Shown here piece by piece: positions 1-8,127 of a stretch of 17,258 nucleotides of DNA. Each line of letters starts with the position of its first letter. Position 1 is the first letter of the stretch. The position numbers and the translations under genes are program-made. The stretch covers positions 1-17,258 of the forward strand of contig DASRDE010000226.1 of the NCBI GenBank assembly GCA_035652755.1. The letters are read 5' to 3'. Under the pieces are notes generated by a model. The model ran no database searches. It had not been told where the DNA came from and saw only the letters and a list, made by a program, of their open reading frames with translations. Origin of the DNA: DASRDE01 sp035652755 (GTDB lineage: Bacteria; Vulcanimicrobiota; Vulcanimicrobiia; Vulcanimicrobiales; Vulcanimicrobiaceae).

Positions 1-998
1 AGTTGCATCGATTGGGACACGCCCGCGGCGGTAAAGTATCGGCGCAACACTCGCGCCAGCGGCGCGATCAGCACCGCACGCACGCGCGGCTGCAAGAGCG
101 GCCGTTCGGCGAGCATCCACATCACCAATCCGATGCCGACGCCCGCAGCCGCAGCACCCCAGCGGCCCCAGTGCCACTGCTCGGCATACCCGATGCCGAG
201 ATCGTGGAAAAGATAGATGCTGTACGACGCAGCGCCCACCAGCACGATCGGCGCCGCCGATAAGAGCGATCGCAGAAACGGAACGGCGCCGGCGGCAACG
301 ACCAGCAAAAACATCGCGGTTTCCCACAGAGCGCTCGTGTCTTGACCGGAATCGGAGCTCGACGTTTGCGCAAACGCAAAGAGCGCGGCAACGGCAAAAA
401 GCGGTAAGGCCGGCCAGGCTTTCCAACCGCGCACGTGCACGCCCGCCGCCACGATGCCGAGCATGAACGCCGGAAGTGCGGCTAGATCGGTGCTCATCGC
501 GCGCGTTTGCTCGAGCACGAACAACAGCACGAGCAGGCAAAGAAACGCGCGCGCGCTCCGGACCCACAACAGCAGCACGAGCGGGAAGAGCAAGTACCAG
601 CGGAACTCGACGGGCAGCGACCAAAACGACGGATTGAGCAGATGCGTGCCCTTGTCGACGAACAGCGCCTGCAGCACGACGTCGTGCAGCGGTACGCGCT
701 CGAAACCCGCGAGCGTAAAAACGGCAAGGGCAATATAGAAAGGCGGGAGTATCCGAACGAGCCGCTTGGCCGCGTAAAGTACGACGTCGAACGGCGCAGC
801 GCCGGCCGCTTGCACGCGAGCCAATACCGGCCACGACAGGCAAAATCCGGAAATCACGAAGAAGAGCTCGACGCCGTGATGCCCTTGCAGCAATATGCGA
901 TCCGCAAGGTTGGCTGCCGATGAGTGGCTGTACTTGACGACGTGATGGGCGACGACAGCCAGAACCGCTATCGCGCGCAGTCCGTCGACGTACCGCAA
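1..998 (-). CDS. Acyltransferase-3 family membrane protein (OafA/YrhL-like), 3' end cut by window edge
   Basis: Reading the minus strand from a TTG at 998 gives about 332 codons with no stop before the left edge. Family hallmarks are clear: LRYVDGLRAIAVLAVVAHH near the N-terminus with the His-His pair, GVELFFVISGF, a basic RLVRILPPFY stretch, FWSLPVEFRWYLLFP, and SYSIYLFHD in the last third. Many hydrophobic helices separate these. Proteins of this family sit in the inner membrane and move acetyl or other acyl groups onto sugars of surface glycans; the substrate here cannot be read. The usual length is about 350-380 residues, so only a short tail is missing. No ATG occurs in this frame near the start, so TTG 998 is a best guess; it lies 25 nt after the regulator's stop codon, in the same direction, so the gene may be the last of the leftward unit. 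Family call firm, start uncertain. Confidence 0.85.
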   Translation of the reverse strand, partial: MRYVDGLRAIAVLAVVAHHVVKYSHSSAANLADRILLQGHHGVELFFVISGFCLSWPVLARVQAAGAAPFDVVLYAAKRLVRILPPFYIALAVFTLAGFERVPLHDVVLQALFVDKGTHLLNPSFWSLPVEFRWYLLFPLVLLLWVRSARAFLCLLVLLFVLEQTRAMSTDLAALPAFMLGIVAAGVHVRGWKAWPALPLFAVAALFAFAQTSSSDSGQDTSALWETAMFLLVVAAGAVPFLRSLLSAAPIVLVGAASYSIYLFHDLGIGYAEQWHWGRWGAAAAGVGIGLVMWMLAERPLLQPRVRAVLIAPLARVLRRYFTAAGVSQSMQ

Positions 999-1023
999 GC
1001 GCGCGGTGTCGGGCGCGTTCGAA

Positions 1024-2421
1024 CTAGGAAGCAGTTGCGCGGCTTTCGGTAAAGTCGGGCAGCGTGCGTAAACGGTGAACCGCTTCGCCGAACTCGTTGC
1101 GCAGCGCGGCCGCCAGCTCTTCGAATCCGCATGTCGGCATCCCGGTAAGCAAGTCCGCACGGTAGAGGTCGCGGGCAGCTCGGAAATGAGGGCGCGCAGC
1201 CGCGGCGTCGCCGCCGCCCAGGAGCAGACGCGCGAACTGCAATTCTTTTTGGAACGACTCCACGTCGGTAGCCGCCTGCGCGCCCACGCGAACCGCACCC
1301 GCCGATTGGAAGTACTCGTCCACGGCTTCCGCGCCGACGATGGCCCGGATCGCGCGCCGGATGTTGCTGCACGTCGTCCGCAGGTTCTGCGCGGCGATGT
1401 GCTTGTCGCGCCCGGGCCAAAAAATCGCCATCAGCTCCGCACGCGTTGCCGGCTCGCCGTTCTTGAGAACGAGGTACTTGAAGAGCTGCGCGTCCTTGTG
1501 CCGCACCCAGCGCACGCGCACGTCGCCAATCGTCGTGGGAACGTCGTGGCGCAGCAGGCTCACGCGCAAACGCGGCGGCGTCGACGGCGTGCTGCGCGGT
1601 TCGTTTCCGAAGACGCCGTACGCAGCCGGAATCACGCGGTACTCCTTGCCGATCTGCACGACGAACAGACCGCACGCGTGCCAAGCCGCGAGCTCTTCGG
1701 GTTTGAGCGGACCAGGATGCTGCAGATGCGCGAGAAATGCGGGCCCTTCGGGCAGCCGCGCGCATTCGTCGCCGATGAAGCGGGCGACAGCGCGCGAGTG
1801 AATCCGGTACCACTCGTCGATCGCCTCGCCGATCGAGAGCGAGCGCTCTCCGGCGGCGCGAAGCGCTCCGCAAACGGCCATCGGCCAGCATGCGGTGCGC
1901 GCCATGAACTCGGCGAGCGAATGTTCCTGAAAGCTTATTTTGAAGCGGCCGCAGAGTTCGCGGATCTCGGCAGCGGTAAACGCCAAATCGGCATAATCCA
2001 CGATGTTGGCCGTACCGTCGAAGAGCGCGCGCGGATCGACCAAACCTTCCGGCGTTCGCGCGCAGACGATCGCGTGTTCGGAGCGATCGAGCGCGTAGAG
2101 AAATTCTCGAATAGCCTGCCGCCCCGACGGATCCGCCAAGTGCGCATCGTCGACGATCGCGGTGCGTCCGCCCGCCGCGGCAAGACGAAGGCGCTTGACC
2201 AGCGAGGCCGCGTCCTCACCGATCTTGACCTGGACGTACGCATGCTGCTTGGGTGCGCGCGCAGCCAGTTGCGCCGCCAATACGCTTTTTCCCGAGCCGG
2301 CAGCGGCTAGGATGATGGTAAACGGTGCATGCGAAGGCGCGCAGCGGCTCAAAAGCCGCTCGCGTTCCAAAACGAACGGAGCAAGCCGCGGCAGTGCCGC
2401 AGGCACGTCAGGCACGTCCAT
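1024..2421 (-). CDS. P-loop ATPase regulator with C-terminal OmpR/SARP-type winged helix and BTAD-like domain
   Basis: The 465-residue product has a Walker A motif AAAGSGKS at about residues 39-46 and a Walker B-like TAIVDDAH at about 87-94, the layout of a STAND/MalT-like ATPase. After a helical middle part, residues about 285-365 look like an OmpR/SARP winged helix (VRVRWVRHKDAQLFKYLVL, then TRAELMAIFWP and QNLRTTCSNIRRAIR). The last ~80 residues are helical and resemble the bacterial transcriptional activator domain. It is probably a cytoplasmic transcription factor whose ATPase module gates DNA binding. I chose ATG 2421, behind AGAGGAGA; a GTG at 2433 and a GTG at 2415 are alternatives. 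It follows the pilus genes after a 59-nt gap, so it may control this locus; that is inference. Antiparallel frames here are shadows. Confidence 0.8.
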   Translation of the reverse strand: MDVPDVPAALPRLAPFVLERERLLSRCAPSHAPFTIILAAAGSGKSVLAAQLAARAPKQHAYVQVKIGEDAASLVKRLRLAAAGGRTAIVDDAHLADPSGRQAIREFLYALDRSEHAIVCARTPEGLVDPRALFDGTANIVDYADLAFTAAEIRELCGRFKISFQEHSLAEFMARTACWPMAVCGALRAAGERSLSIGEAIDEWYRIHSRAVARFIGDECARLPEGPAFLAHLQHPGPLKPEELAAWHACGLFVVQIGKEYRVIPAAYGVFGNEPRSTPSTPPRLRVSLLRHDVPTTIGDVRVRWVRHKDAQLFKYLVLKNGEPATRAELMAIFWPGRDKHIAAQNLRTTCSNIRRAIRAIVGAEAVDEYFQSAGAVRVGAQAATDVESFQKELQFARLLLGGGDAAAARPHFRAARDLYRADLLTGMPTCGFEELAAALRNEFGEAVHRLRTLPDFTESRATAS

Positions 2422-2431
2422 GTCTCCTCTC

Positions 2432-2445
2432 ACCCGTATCCGGGT
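2432..2445. promoter_or_regulatory. Short inverted repeat just upstream of the regulator start
   Basis: ACCCG and CGGGT flank a 4-nt TATC spacer; read as a palindrome the 14 bases match their own complement at 12 positions. The element lies directly before the AGAGGAGA ribosome-binding stretch of the ATPase/SARP-type regulator, in the 59-nt gap after the Ig-like gene. It could be an autoregulatory operator or an RNA hairpin near the start. A 5-bp stem can also arise by chance in GC-rich DNA. Confidence 0.3.
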
Positions 2446-2480
2446 AATCGGTGGCCAGGCTCCCGAGCTTTAGGCGCGGG

Positions 2481-3833
2481 TCAATTTGACGTCTGGACGG
2501 TAATCTTCTTGACGAGCGTCTGCGTTGAGACGCCTTGGGAGACATTTGCCGTGACGTAGTACGTTCCGGGCTTTCCCGGAGCCGTCAGCGTGACCGCGTC
2601 CTGATCCGCCGCGATGTCGCCTTGCTGGATTTGGTTTCCGCTCTCGTCGGCCAAGATGACCGCCGCGTCCGCGTGCGGCCCGGAGATCGTCACTGTAAAG
2701 GAAGCGTCAGGAGTGACGACGGCCGAGGACAGGGTCAACGCATCGCCGCCGCCCTGCGCGCCCGCCGGCTGCGCCGCAACGGCGCCCGGCAGAACGGTGA
2801 CGACCGCATTTGCCACTGCATCGGCGGCACCGATGCGAGCGTGCAGGACGACACGCATTTGCCGGCCGGCGGCGCCCTGCGGCACTTTCAGATCGGCTTC
2901 CCCGGCTTGCGGCACGACGGTTTCGCGCGCCCACAGTGCGCCGCTGTCGTCGATGAGCCACACCTCGCCGTCGCGCGCATTCGTGATGTAGTTCACGCGC
3001 AGCGTATCGCCCGCGTGAACGCTCGGCGTCGCAACCGCGAACGCATTGATGCGCGGGACGGCCGCCGAAGCCGCCGGAGCCTTGCGCGGCGCTGGCACAG
3101 CAACGGCGATGCGGCGCAGTTCCGAAATATGGCCGAGCGGACCGATCACGTTTACCGAAAGCAGCATTTGCGTACCCGCGGCCGGCGGAACGGTGAAGTG
3201 GATCGTGCCTTCGCGTTCGCGCGTGAGGCCCGCGGCAAGTTGACGGCCGTCCCGCGTCTGGAGCGCATACTGCATCGAGGCCCAGCCGCCGAATGCGTAG
3301 GGCACGTCGATCGCGCTGCCTTCAAACGTTCGCTGCGGCGCGGCCAGCAGTGCCAGCCGCGGCGTCGAAAATGCCGCCGCGCAAGCGGCGGCCACAGTGA
3401 AGACGAGCGCGAGCGCCACGGCGAAGATCCAACGCGAGGGTTTTGCCGTGCGCGCCGGTGCCGGCGCCTCGAGCGAAAACGCTATCGCACCGCCTTCGAC
3501 GTTTACGATGGCGCGATCGTAGGGGCCGACGTCGGCCATCCGCACCGGCAGCAGCGTTTCGGAGACGGAGAACGGTGCGACGTGGACGTCCAGCGGGTAA
3601 GCCAGAATGGACTCGCCGCGCAGTGTCGCGCAAGTCATCCGCGCGCGCAGTGCAGCGTCGCTTTGATTGACGATCCGCAACGCGTAGCTGGCCGTGCCCG
3701 CGCGCCGATCGCATCCGGCCAGCGCGAGATAGCCGTCGACTTCGCCGTACGCGCCCGCCAACTGCGCGCGCGTGCCGTACGTTGCCGGCCGCGGCGCGCG
3801 CGGTTCGGGAATCGCAAGCGCATACGTCGACAT
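2481..3833 (-). CDS. Single-pass membrane protein with probable periplasmic Ig-like repeats
   Basis: I do not recognise this 450-residue protein as a named family. Residues 1-133 contain no signal peptide and end in a basic TAKPSRW stretch. One strong membrane segment follows at about 134-156 (WIFAVALALVFTVAAACAAAF region), so the N-terminus is probably cytoplasmic and the rest periplasmic. The outer part reads as three beta-rich segments of about 85-90 residues (roughly 160-247, 262-350, 365-450), separated by Ala/Pro-rich linkers. Phrases such as PSVHAGDTLRVNY, TPDASFTVTISG and KPGTYYVTANVS are typical of Ig-like/carbohydrate-binding folds. Its ATG overlaps the preceding TadE-like stop by one base (TGATG), so it is translated with the pilus genes. 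A role as envelope scaffold, adhesin or sensor for the pilus is inference from position. Confidence 0.7.
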   Translation of the reverse strand: MSTYALAIPEPRAPRPATYGTRAQLAGAYGEVDGYLALAGCDRRAGTASYALRIVNQSDAALRARMTCATLRGESILAYPLDVHVAPFSVSETLLPVRMADVGPYDRAIVNVEGGAIAFSLEAPAPARTAKPSRWIFAVALALVFTVAAACAAAFSTPRLALLAAPQRTFEGSAIDVPYAFGGWASMQYALQTRDGRQLAAGLTREREGTIHFTVPPAAGTQMLLSVNVIGPLGHISELRRIAVAVPAPRKAPAASAAVPRINAFAVATPSVHAGDTLRVNYITNARDGEVWLIDDSGALWARETVVPQAGEADLKVPQGAAGRQMRVVLHARIGAADAVANAVVTVLPGAVAAQPAGAQGGGDALTLSSAVVTPDASFTVTISGPHADAAVILADESGNQIQQGDIAADQDAVTLTAPGKPGTYYVTANVSQGVSTQTLVKKITVQTSN

Positions 3834-4483
3834 CAGCAGGATACCGAGAGTGGCGTCGTGGGGTTGCTATCGGGAATCGCGGCCGGCGCGCTGGCGACGT
3901 TGAGCGTCGTGTCGTTGAGCGATTGGCTCACCGCCGAGTCGAGCGTGGCGTAACATTTCATCAGCGTTCCAAGATCCGGCGTATCGAAGAAATTTTCGTT
4001 CGCCGAGAGTTGCTGTTTAGCGGTGTTGAGCGTCGGTTGGAGCGGCGTAGGAACCTGGACCTGTGTGGTGATCGCGCTCTGCGTGCTCAAGAAGAGCAGC
4101 GAATTGCTCAGCCCTCCGCCCGAGAGCACCGCGGCGCCCTTGGTGCAGCTCGCAACGGTTTGGCCGCTGATCGGCGACCAGAACGGCGCGGCTGTCGGCC
4201 CCGGAAAGGTCCCCGAGTTGGTGAGCGCGTCGGTCGTCGGTGCGGTGCAGCTGGTGTTCACCGACGGCGACGCTGCCGCCAAGTACAAGCCGTACAGGCT
4301 ATAGCCCACGTACGGCGCAGCTTCGTTCGAAACGAAGCCCCCGTAGCGAACGGCGATCTGCACGCGTTCGGATTGCACGCTGGACTGCACCGCCCAGATG
4401 ATTCCGAACATCACGAGCAGGAAAAGCGGGAGAAAGATCGCGCTCTCGATCATCGCGGTGCCGCGCTGTGCGTTTACTTGCAC
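3833..4483 (-). CDS. TadE-like pseudopilin (second copy)
   Basis: A 216-residue protein beginning with a short basic leader, then RGTAMIESAIFLPLFLLVMFGIIWA. This is the TadE-type prepilin start: cleavage predicted between Gly8 and Thr9, Glu at +5 of the mature form, then one hydrophobic helix. The remainder is a Ser/Thr/Asn-rich periplasmic domain with several Cys. TadE/TadF pseudopilins are processed by the prepilin peptidase and are needed for Flp pilus assembly. The start codon is GTG at 4483, overlapping the TadG-like stop by 10 bases; GGGGTG lies 8 nt upstream. The next ATG in frame (residue 11) would remove the leader, so GTG is preferred. The 3' end overlaps the Ig-like gene start by one base. 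Confidence 0.85.
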   Translation of the reverse strand: MQVNAQRGTAMIESAIFLPLFLLVMFGIIWAVQSSVQSERVQIAVRYGGFVSNEAAPYVGYSLYGLYLAAASPSVNTSCTAPTTDALTNSGTFPGPTAAPFWSPISGQTVASCTKGAAVLSGGGLSNSLLFLSTQSAITTQVQVPTPLQPTLNTAKQQLSANENFFDTPDLGTLMKCYATLDSAVSQSLNDTTLNVASAPAAIPDSNPTTPLSVSC

Positions 4484-5523
4484 GTGTACTGCACCCCGTT
4501 GCTCAGCTGACCCGAGAAGGGTTTAATCGCCATCGACTCCCACCACCCGGTCGCCGCCAAGAAGCCTTCGTTTTGCGGCGTGTACGTGAAGCCCCATTTC
4601 CCGTCCGATACCGCGGGGTTGCCCTGGTTGTCGGGATTATTGGGATTGCCGCCGTAGTCGATCCGGTAGTTGGTGTCGTCGCCGCTGAAGATCGGCGTAT
4701 TGGTCGCGCTCTCGGGATACTCGGCGCCCTGAAAGACGCTATTCGTAGACGGATTGACCAGCGAGCCGACGTACATGAACTCCTGCGTGCCCATGATCGA
4801 CGTCGCCGCGGCGCGGCCGATCGCCTGATACTTGGGCGGCGTGAAGTTGAAGAACGACGGAAACGCCGGGGGAACGTTCGCGCAGGCGACGACCTCGAGT
4901 TTCAACGGCGACAGGTCGGGTTTGGGATTGCCCGTCGTGTTGCCGCCGACCGCGAAGGCGCAGCAATCGGCATAGACGTCTTCGAGATAGCTGTCCTGCC
5001 GCGGCGCAGCCGCAACCAGCGAATAGTTGAAGGCACAGTCGCCGCCGGTCGTCTGCCCGCAATTCTGCTGATACAGTGCGAGCGCGGCTTTAATCTGCGT
5101 GATCTGCTGCGACTGGCTGGGATAGGAGACGCGGTTGAGCACCAGGACGTCGTTGGTGTAGCGCTGGAGCGCGTCGAAGTAGCGTTGCCGGAGATTGGCG
5201 TACATCGCGGCGCACGTCGACGGACCGGAATCGCCGACCTTCGCATCGCATCCGCCGCTGCCCTGAATGACTTCGAGCAGGTCGTTCATGATGAGCCGCA
5301 GGCGATACTCTTCCACTGCGGCGGCATGCACCGTCGCCATCGTCTCGTTCCATTGCGACGTCTGCACGGCGAGCATGCCGCGCGCGGCGGCGTCGGCGGC
5401 ATTTTGCGCGCGCATCTGCCAGCGCAGCGTCGAGCCGTAGTTGAGCGCCATTGCGAGCAGCACGAGCGCCGAGAGCGTGCCGAACGCCCAAATGGGGATG
5501 CTCTGACCGCGCTGACCGTTCAT
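4474..5523 (-). CDS. tadG: TadG-like Flp pilus-associated protein
   Basis: The 349-residue product opens with MNGQRGQSIPIWAFGTLSAL, a hydrophobic helix, then YGSTLRWQMRAQNAADAAA, matching the conserved RxQNAADAAALA motif of TadG-like proteins. A large, Cys-containing periplasmic domain follows (Cys clusters around GGCDAK, STCAAM, DCCAFA). Unlike its two TadE-like neighbours it lacks Glu at position +5 after the RG pair, so prepilin-type cleavage is not expected and it may stay anchored. The domain is longer than a typical TadE and lacks an evident von Willebrand A metal-binding motif that some TadG proteins carry. I placed the start at ATG 5523, which overlaps the upstream stop as ATGA and has GGGAG just before; a start eight codons earlier (5547) lacks that support. 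Confidence 0.8.
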   Translation of the reverse strand: MNGQRGQSIPIWAFGTLSALVLLAMALNYGSTLRWQMRAQNAADAAARGMLAVQTSQWNETMATVHAAAVEEYRLRLIMNDLLEVIQGSGGCDAKVGDSGPSTCAAMYANLRQRYFDALQRYTNDVLVLNRVSYPSQSQQITQIKAALALYQQNCGQTTGGDCAFNYSLVAAAPRQDSYLEDVYADCCAFAVGGNTTGNPKPDLSPLKLEVVACANVPPAFPSFFNFTPPKYQAIGRAAATSIMGTQEFMYVGSLVNPSTNSVFQGAEYPESATNTPIFSGDDTNYRIDYGGNPNNPDNQGNPAVSDGKWGFTYTPQNEGFLAATGWWESMAIKPFSGQLSNGVQYTCK

Positions 5524-6485
5524 GCTCCCGGCTGCCCCGCGCCGCATCCGTTGGTTACAGCCATCGGATACAACCGGCCGATCATCGCACTGCCCGTCTC
5601 GCCTTGAATCGGCTGAATGTCCCAGCTGTAGACGAGCTTAAAGGAAGCGCCGCCCCACGCGCTGACCGACGAGGGACCGTTGACCTGATCGTAGTTCTGA
5701 CCGGATTGGTACGTCGGCATGGTGGCCGGAAACGCCGCCGCCAAGTCGGCCAGTATCCGCTGGTGACAGGCGGCAATCTGAAACGTCGCGCTCGGCCCGA
5801 TGCCGTTGTTGGGGTAGAGCGACTGACTGTAGTTGTCGTCTTTGAGGTATTCGCCCAGGCCGACGGCACGCAGATTGCGGTTCGCGCAGGTCGGCCCCCA
5901 CGGCGGCGTGTCGCCGCAGTTCCAGAAGAACGAGAGCGTGATGTAGTAGGGCGGAACGTTCTGGTCGTCTTGCGTGAGCGGATCGACCAGGGACGTGTAT
6001 TCGGCCTGCGAGTCGTATGCGATACCTTGTGCGTCGTCGTCGTGATTGCCGACCATGGGCCGGCCGTCGACGTTACCGCTGCTCAGGGTGATCGACTTGC
6101 CCAGAATCGACAGGAAGCTCAAGTTCATCGACGACGAGGACTCGAGGCGCTGCGGCCGCAGAATCGACGTCCCGCCGTAACGATTGTTCAGGTTACCCCA
6201 TTGCGTAAAGTTGACCGGAACATTCGTTACGGGCGGGCTTTGCGGGTTCGGGCTCATGTTCATCGAGATATTCGGGAACAGCGGCTTGAGCGCGGTATTG
6301 AGCGAGGTCACGTTCGTGGACCCCGTCGCAAAGCTGTGAGCGAAGAAGAACGTGGCGCCGTCGAGCTGCATCTGCATGAAACCCATCACGGCAATCTGCA
6401 CGGCGCCCAGAATAAGCATCAGCGTGAAGCCCAGCGTGAAGGCCGTTTCGACGAGCGCGGTACCGCGCTGCTTGCATATCGTCAT
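5520..6485 (-). CDS. TadE-like pseudopilin, long form
   Basis: A 321-residue protein starting MTICKQRGTALVETAFTLGF. The QRG/TALVE site gives a predicted prepilin cleavage after Gly8 with Glu at +5, followed by a single hydrophobic helix that ends near residue 36. The remaining ~285 residues form an Asn/Ser/Pro-rich extracytoplasmic domain, clearly longer than the 150-200 residues common for TadE, so it may be a minor or tip subunit. AGGTG at 6493-6497, lying across the upstream pilin's stop codon, sits 7 nt before ATG 6485. It ends by an ATGA overlap with tadG. The family assignment rests on the N-terminal signature; the function of the long C-terminal domain cannot be read. Confidence 0.82.
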   Translation of the reverse strand: MTICKQRGTALVETAFTLGFTLMLILGAVQIAVMGFMQMQLDGATFFFAHSFATGSTNVTSLNTALKPLFPNISMNMSPNPQSPPVTNVPVNFTQWGNLNNRYGGTSILRPQRLESSSSMNLSFLSILGKSITLSSGNVDGRPMVGNHDDDAQGIAYDSQAEYTSLVDPLTQDDQNVPPYYITLSFFWNCGDTPPWGPTCANRNLRAVGLGEYLKDDNYSQSLYPNNGIGPSATFQIAACHQRILADLAAAFPATMPTYQSGQNYDQVNGPSSVSAWGGASFKLVYSWDIQPIQGETGSAMIGRLYPMAVTNGCGAGQPGA

Positions 6486-6495
6486 ATCGATTCAC

Positions 6496-6684
6496 CTACG
6501 GCGGCGGCGCGTTCTGAAACGACTGCATATTTGAAGCCACGTTCGAGTAGGCGGTGTTCGTGGTCGTGCCCATCCCGTACAGGATCGCCGTTGCCGCGGC
6601 CGAGATGAGGGCGAACGCGATACCGTACTCGACGAGCGTGCTGGCCGAACTATCCCCGAACAGTTCGATCAGGCATTGCATCAT
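6496..6684 (-). CDS. flp: Small Flp/Fap-type pilin, variant cleavage site
   Basis: A 62-residue protein with the Flp layout: a short leader, then ASTLVEYGIAFALISAAATAILYG, then a short polar tail ending in PPP. The Glu-Tyr pair and hydrophobic helix are those of Flp pilins (N1 region), but the residue expected at -1 of the cleavage site is Ala where the other two pilins here have Gly, and the leader is unusually acidic/polar (ELFGDSS). It may be a minor pilin, or poorly processed. The start ATG at 6684 overlaps the secretin stop (ATGA); a second ATG at 6681 directly follows. Placed between secretin and TadE-like genes, away from the two main pilins in the opposite unit. Confidence 0.85.
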   Translation of the reverse strand: MMQCLIELFGDSSASTLVEYGIAFALISAAATAILYGMGTTTNTAYSNVASNMQSFQNAPPP

Positions 6685-8096
6685 CGCGTGACGATCTCCG
6701 GAGTCATGACGAAGACCACGTCGGTCTGACTGTTCTGATACGCCTCTGATTGAAAGAGCTTTCCGAGAATCGGCAGCTGCGAAAGCAGGGGGATCTTGGT
6801 GATGTTGCGCTGCTCGACGCGGCGGAGCATGCCGCCCATGATGATGGACTCGCCGGGCTGCGTGATCACTTCGGTCGACAGCCGGCTCTCTTTGAGCGCG
6901 GGTACGACGAAGCCGTTGTAGTTGACGCCGTCCTGGAAGTCGAGATCCGAGATGTCCGGATTGATCTTGGCGTCAACGCCGCCGTTGCCCAGGATCGTGG
7001 GCGTCACATCCAGCTGCACGCCGTAATCTTTGTAGATGACCGAGACCTGCCCCAACCCGGTCGCATAAATGACCGGGATCTGCCCCCCGACCAAAAACTT
7101 CGCCTCGTTGCCCGGCGTCGTCAGGATGTCCGGCGACGAGAGGATGTGCGCGTGGCCCGACGAGAGCAGCAGGTTGAGCGTCGGCGCGAGCGTGACGGTC
7201 CGGAAGAACGCGTTGCCGATCGTAAAGCCTTTGCCCGGATACAGGACGTTCGGGTTCTCGACGACCGGAAAGCTCGGCTGACCGATCGTGTACGAGCCGT
7301 CGGGATGGAACGTCGCCGACTGCAACTGCACGCCCAGGTTATTGAGCGCGGTCTTATCGACTTCGAGCACGTAGACTTTGACGTCGATCTGACTGTTCAA
7401 GTCCGTCGTAATGCGGTCGACCAGTTTGCCGTCGGCCGCCAGGTAATGGCCGGCCAGGCCTCGCGCGTGGTCGAGAATCGCCTGCGCGGTGACCGTGTCG
7501 TGCACGTGGCCGCTGACGATGACGTTGCCTTTGCCGTCGGGATCGACGCGGACTTGGCCCGCACCCGGGATGCTGGAAAGCTCGCTCTGCAGATCGCCGA
7601 GCGGATGCGCCACGGTCACGGCGTTGACGATCTGCGAATTCTGTTTCTTGGCGTAATCTTGAAAGCGGTTGATGACGTCGTCGAGCTGGCTGAATTGCGC
7701 GCCGTCCGAAACCATGCCGCGCACCACGACGGAATCGCGGAACGGGAACACCTGCACGCCAGGCTGAGAGATGGACGTGCGCAGCATCTGCGCGAGATCT
7801 TCCATACTCTGCTCGGTGACGGTCACGTCGTAGGCGTAGCGGCGGCCGCCTTCCCACACAAACACGGTGGTCTGTCCGGGGGTCTTGCCGTTGACGACCA
7901 GCTGGGTCGTGCCGATGGGCAGGACGCCGGCGATCCGGCCGTCGCCGACCGCGACGCGCGTGAGGCCCGGGGTCTTCAGGAGCACCGAGTGGCCCGATTC
8001 GACCGATAACAATTGTATGGAGTCGGCCGCCGACGCGTTGGCAGCCGGAACGGCCAGCGCCGCAATCGTCGACAGTGCGAGTATCCGCAAATGCAT
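6681..8096 (-). CDS. cpaC: Tad pilus secretin CpaC/RcpA
   Basis: The 471-residue product forms the outer-membrane channel of the Flp pilus. It begins with a Sec signal peptide (MHLRILALSTIAALAVPAANASA). Next is the pilus-secretin N-terminal domain (residues ~26-95, including GLTRVAVGDGRIAGVLPIG), then one or two BON-like modules (~100-150 and ~166-217). The secretin core runs from ~235 to the end and shows HILSSPDILTTPGNEAKFLVGGQIPV at ~317-342, KIPLLSQLPILGKLF at ~434-448 and the terminal TDVVFVMTPEIV. Length is normal for CpaC. ATG 8096 is the first gene of the leftward unit; a GGGAGG lies about 12 nt upstream, somewhat far. A candidate extended -10 promoter is at 8129-8134. The stop overlaps the next pilin start by four bases. 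Confidence 0.95.
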   Translation of the reverse strand: MHLRILALSTIAALAVPAANASAADSIQLLSVESGHSVLLKTPGLTRVAVGDGRIAGVLPIGTTQLVVNGKTPGQTTVFVWEGGRRYAYDVTVTEQSMEDLAQMLRTSISQPGVQVFPFRDSVVVRGMVSDGAQFSQLDDVINRFQDYAKKQNSQIVNAVTVAHPLGDLQSELSSIPGAGQVRVDPDGKGNVIVSGHVHDTVTAQAILDHARGLAGHYLAADGKLVDRITTDLNSQIDVKVYVLEVDKTALNNLGVQLQSATFHPDGSYTIGQPSFPVVENPNVLYPGKGFTIGNAFFRTVTLAPTLNLLLSSGHAHILSSPDILTTPGNEAKFLVGGQIPVIYATGLGQVSVIYKDYGVQLDVTPTILGNGGVDAKINPDISDLDFQDGVNYNGFVVPALKESRLSTEVITQPGESIIMGGMLRRVEQRNITKIPLLSQLPILGKLFQSEAYQNSQTDVVFVMTPEIVTR

Positions 8097-8127
8097 GAGC
8101 CCGAGGTTCCTCCCTTTCCGGTGTCCC

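Noticed and set aside
1075..2310. Long open frame on the plus strand opposite the regulator
   Set aside because: Its product is Arg/Ala-rich without domain motifs, and the minus strand encodes clear Walker and winged-helix motifs; it is a GC-driven antisense shadow.
2535..3953. 472-codon plus-strand frame opposite the Ig-like gene
   Set aside because: Composition is dominated by Arg, Ala and Gly with no recognisable domain, and it runs across the TGATG junction of two coupled minus-strand genes.
6750..8009. 419-codon plus-strand frame opposite the secretin
   Set aside because: Asp/Arg/Val-rich complement of a confidently identified secretin; no start context or motif.
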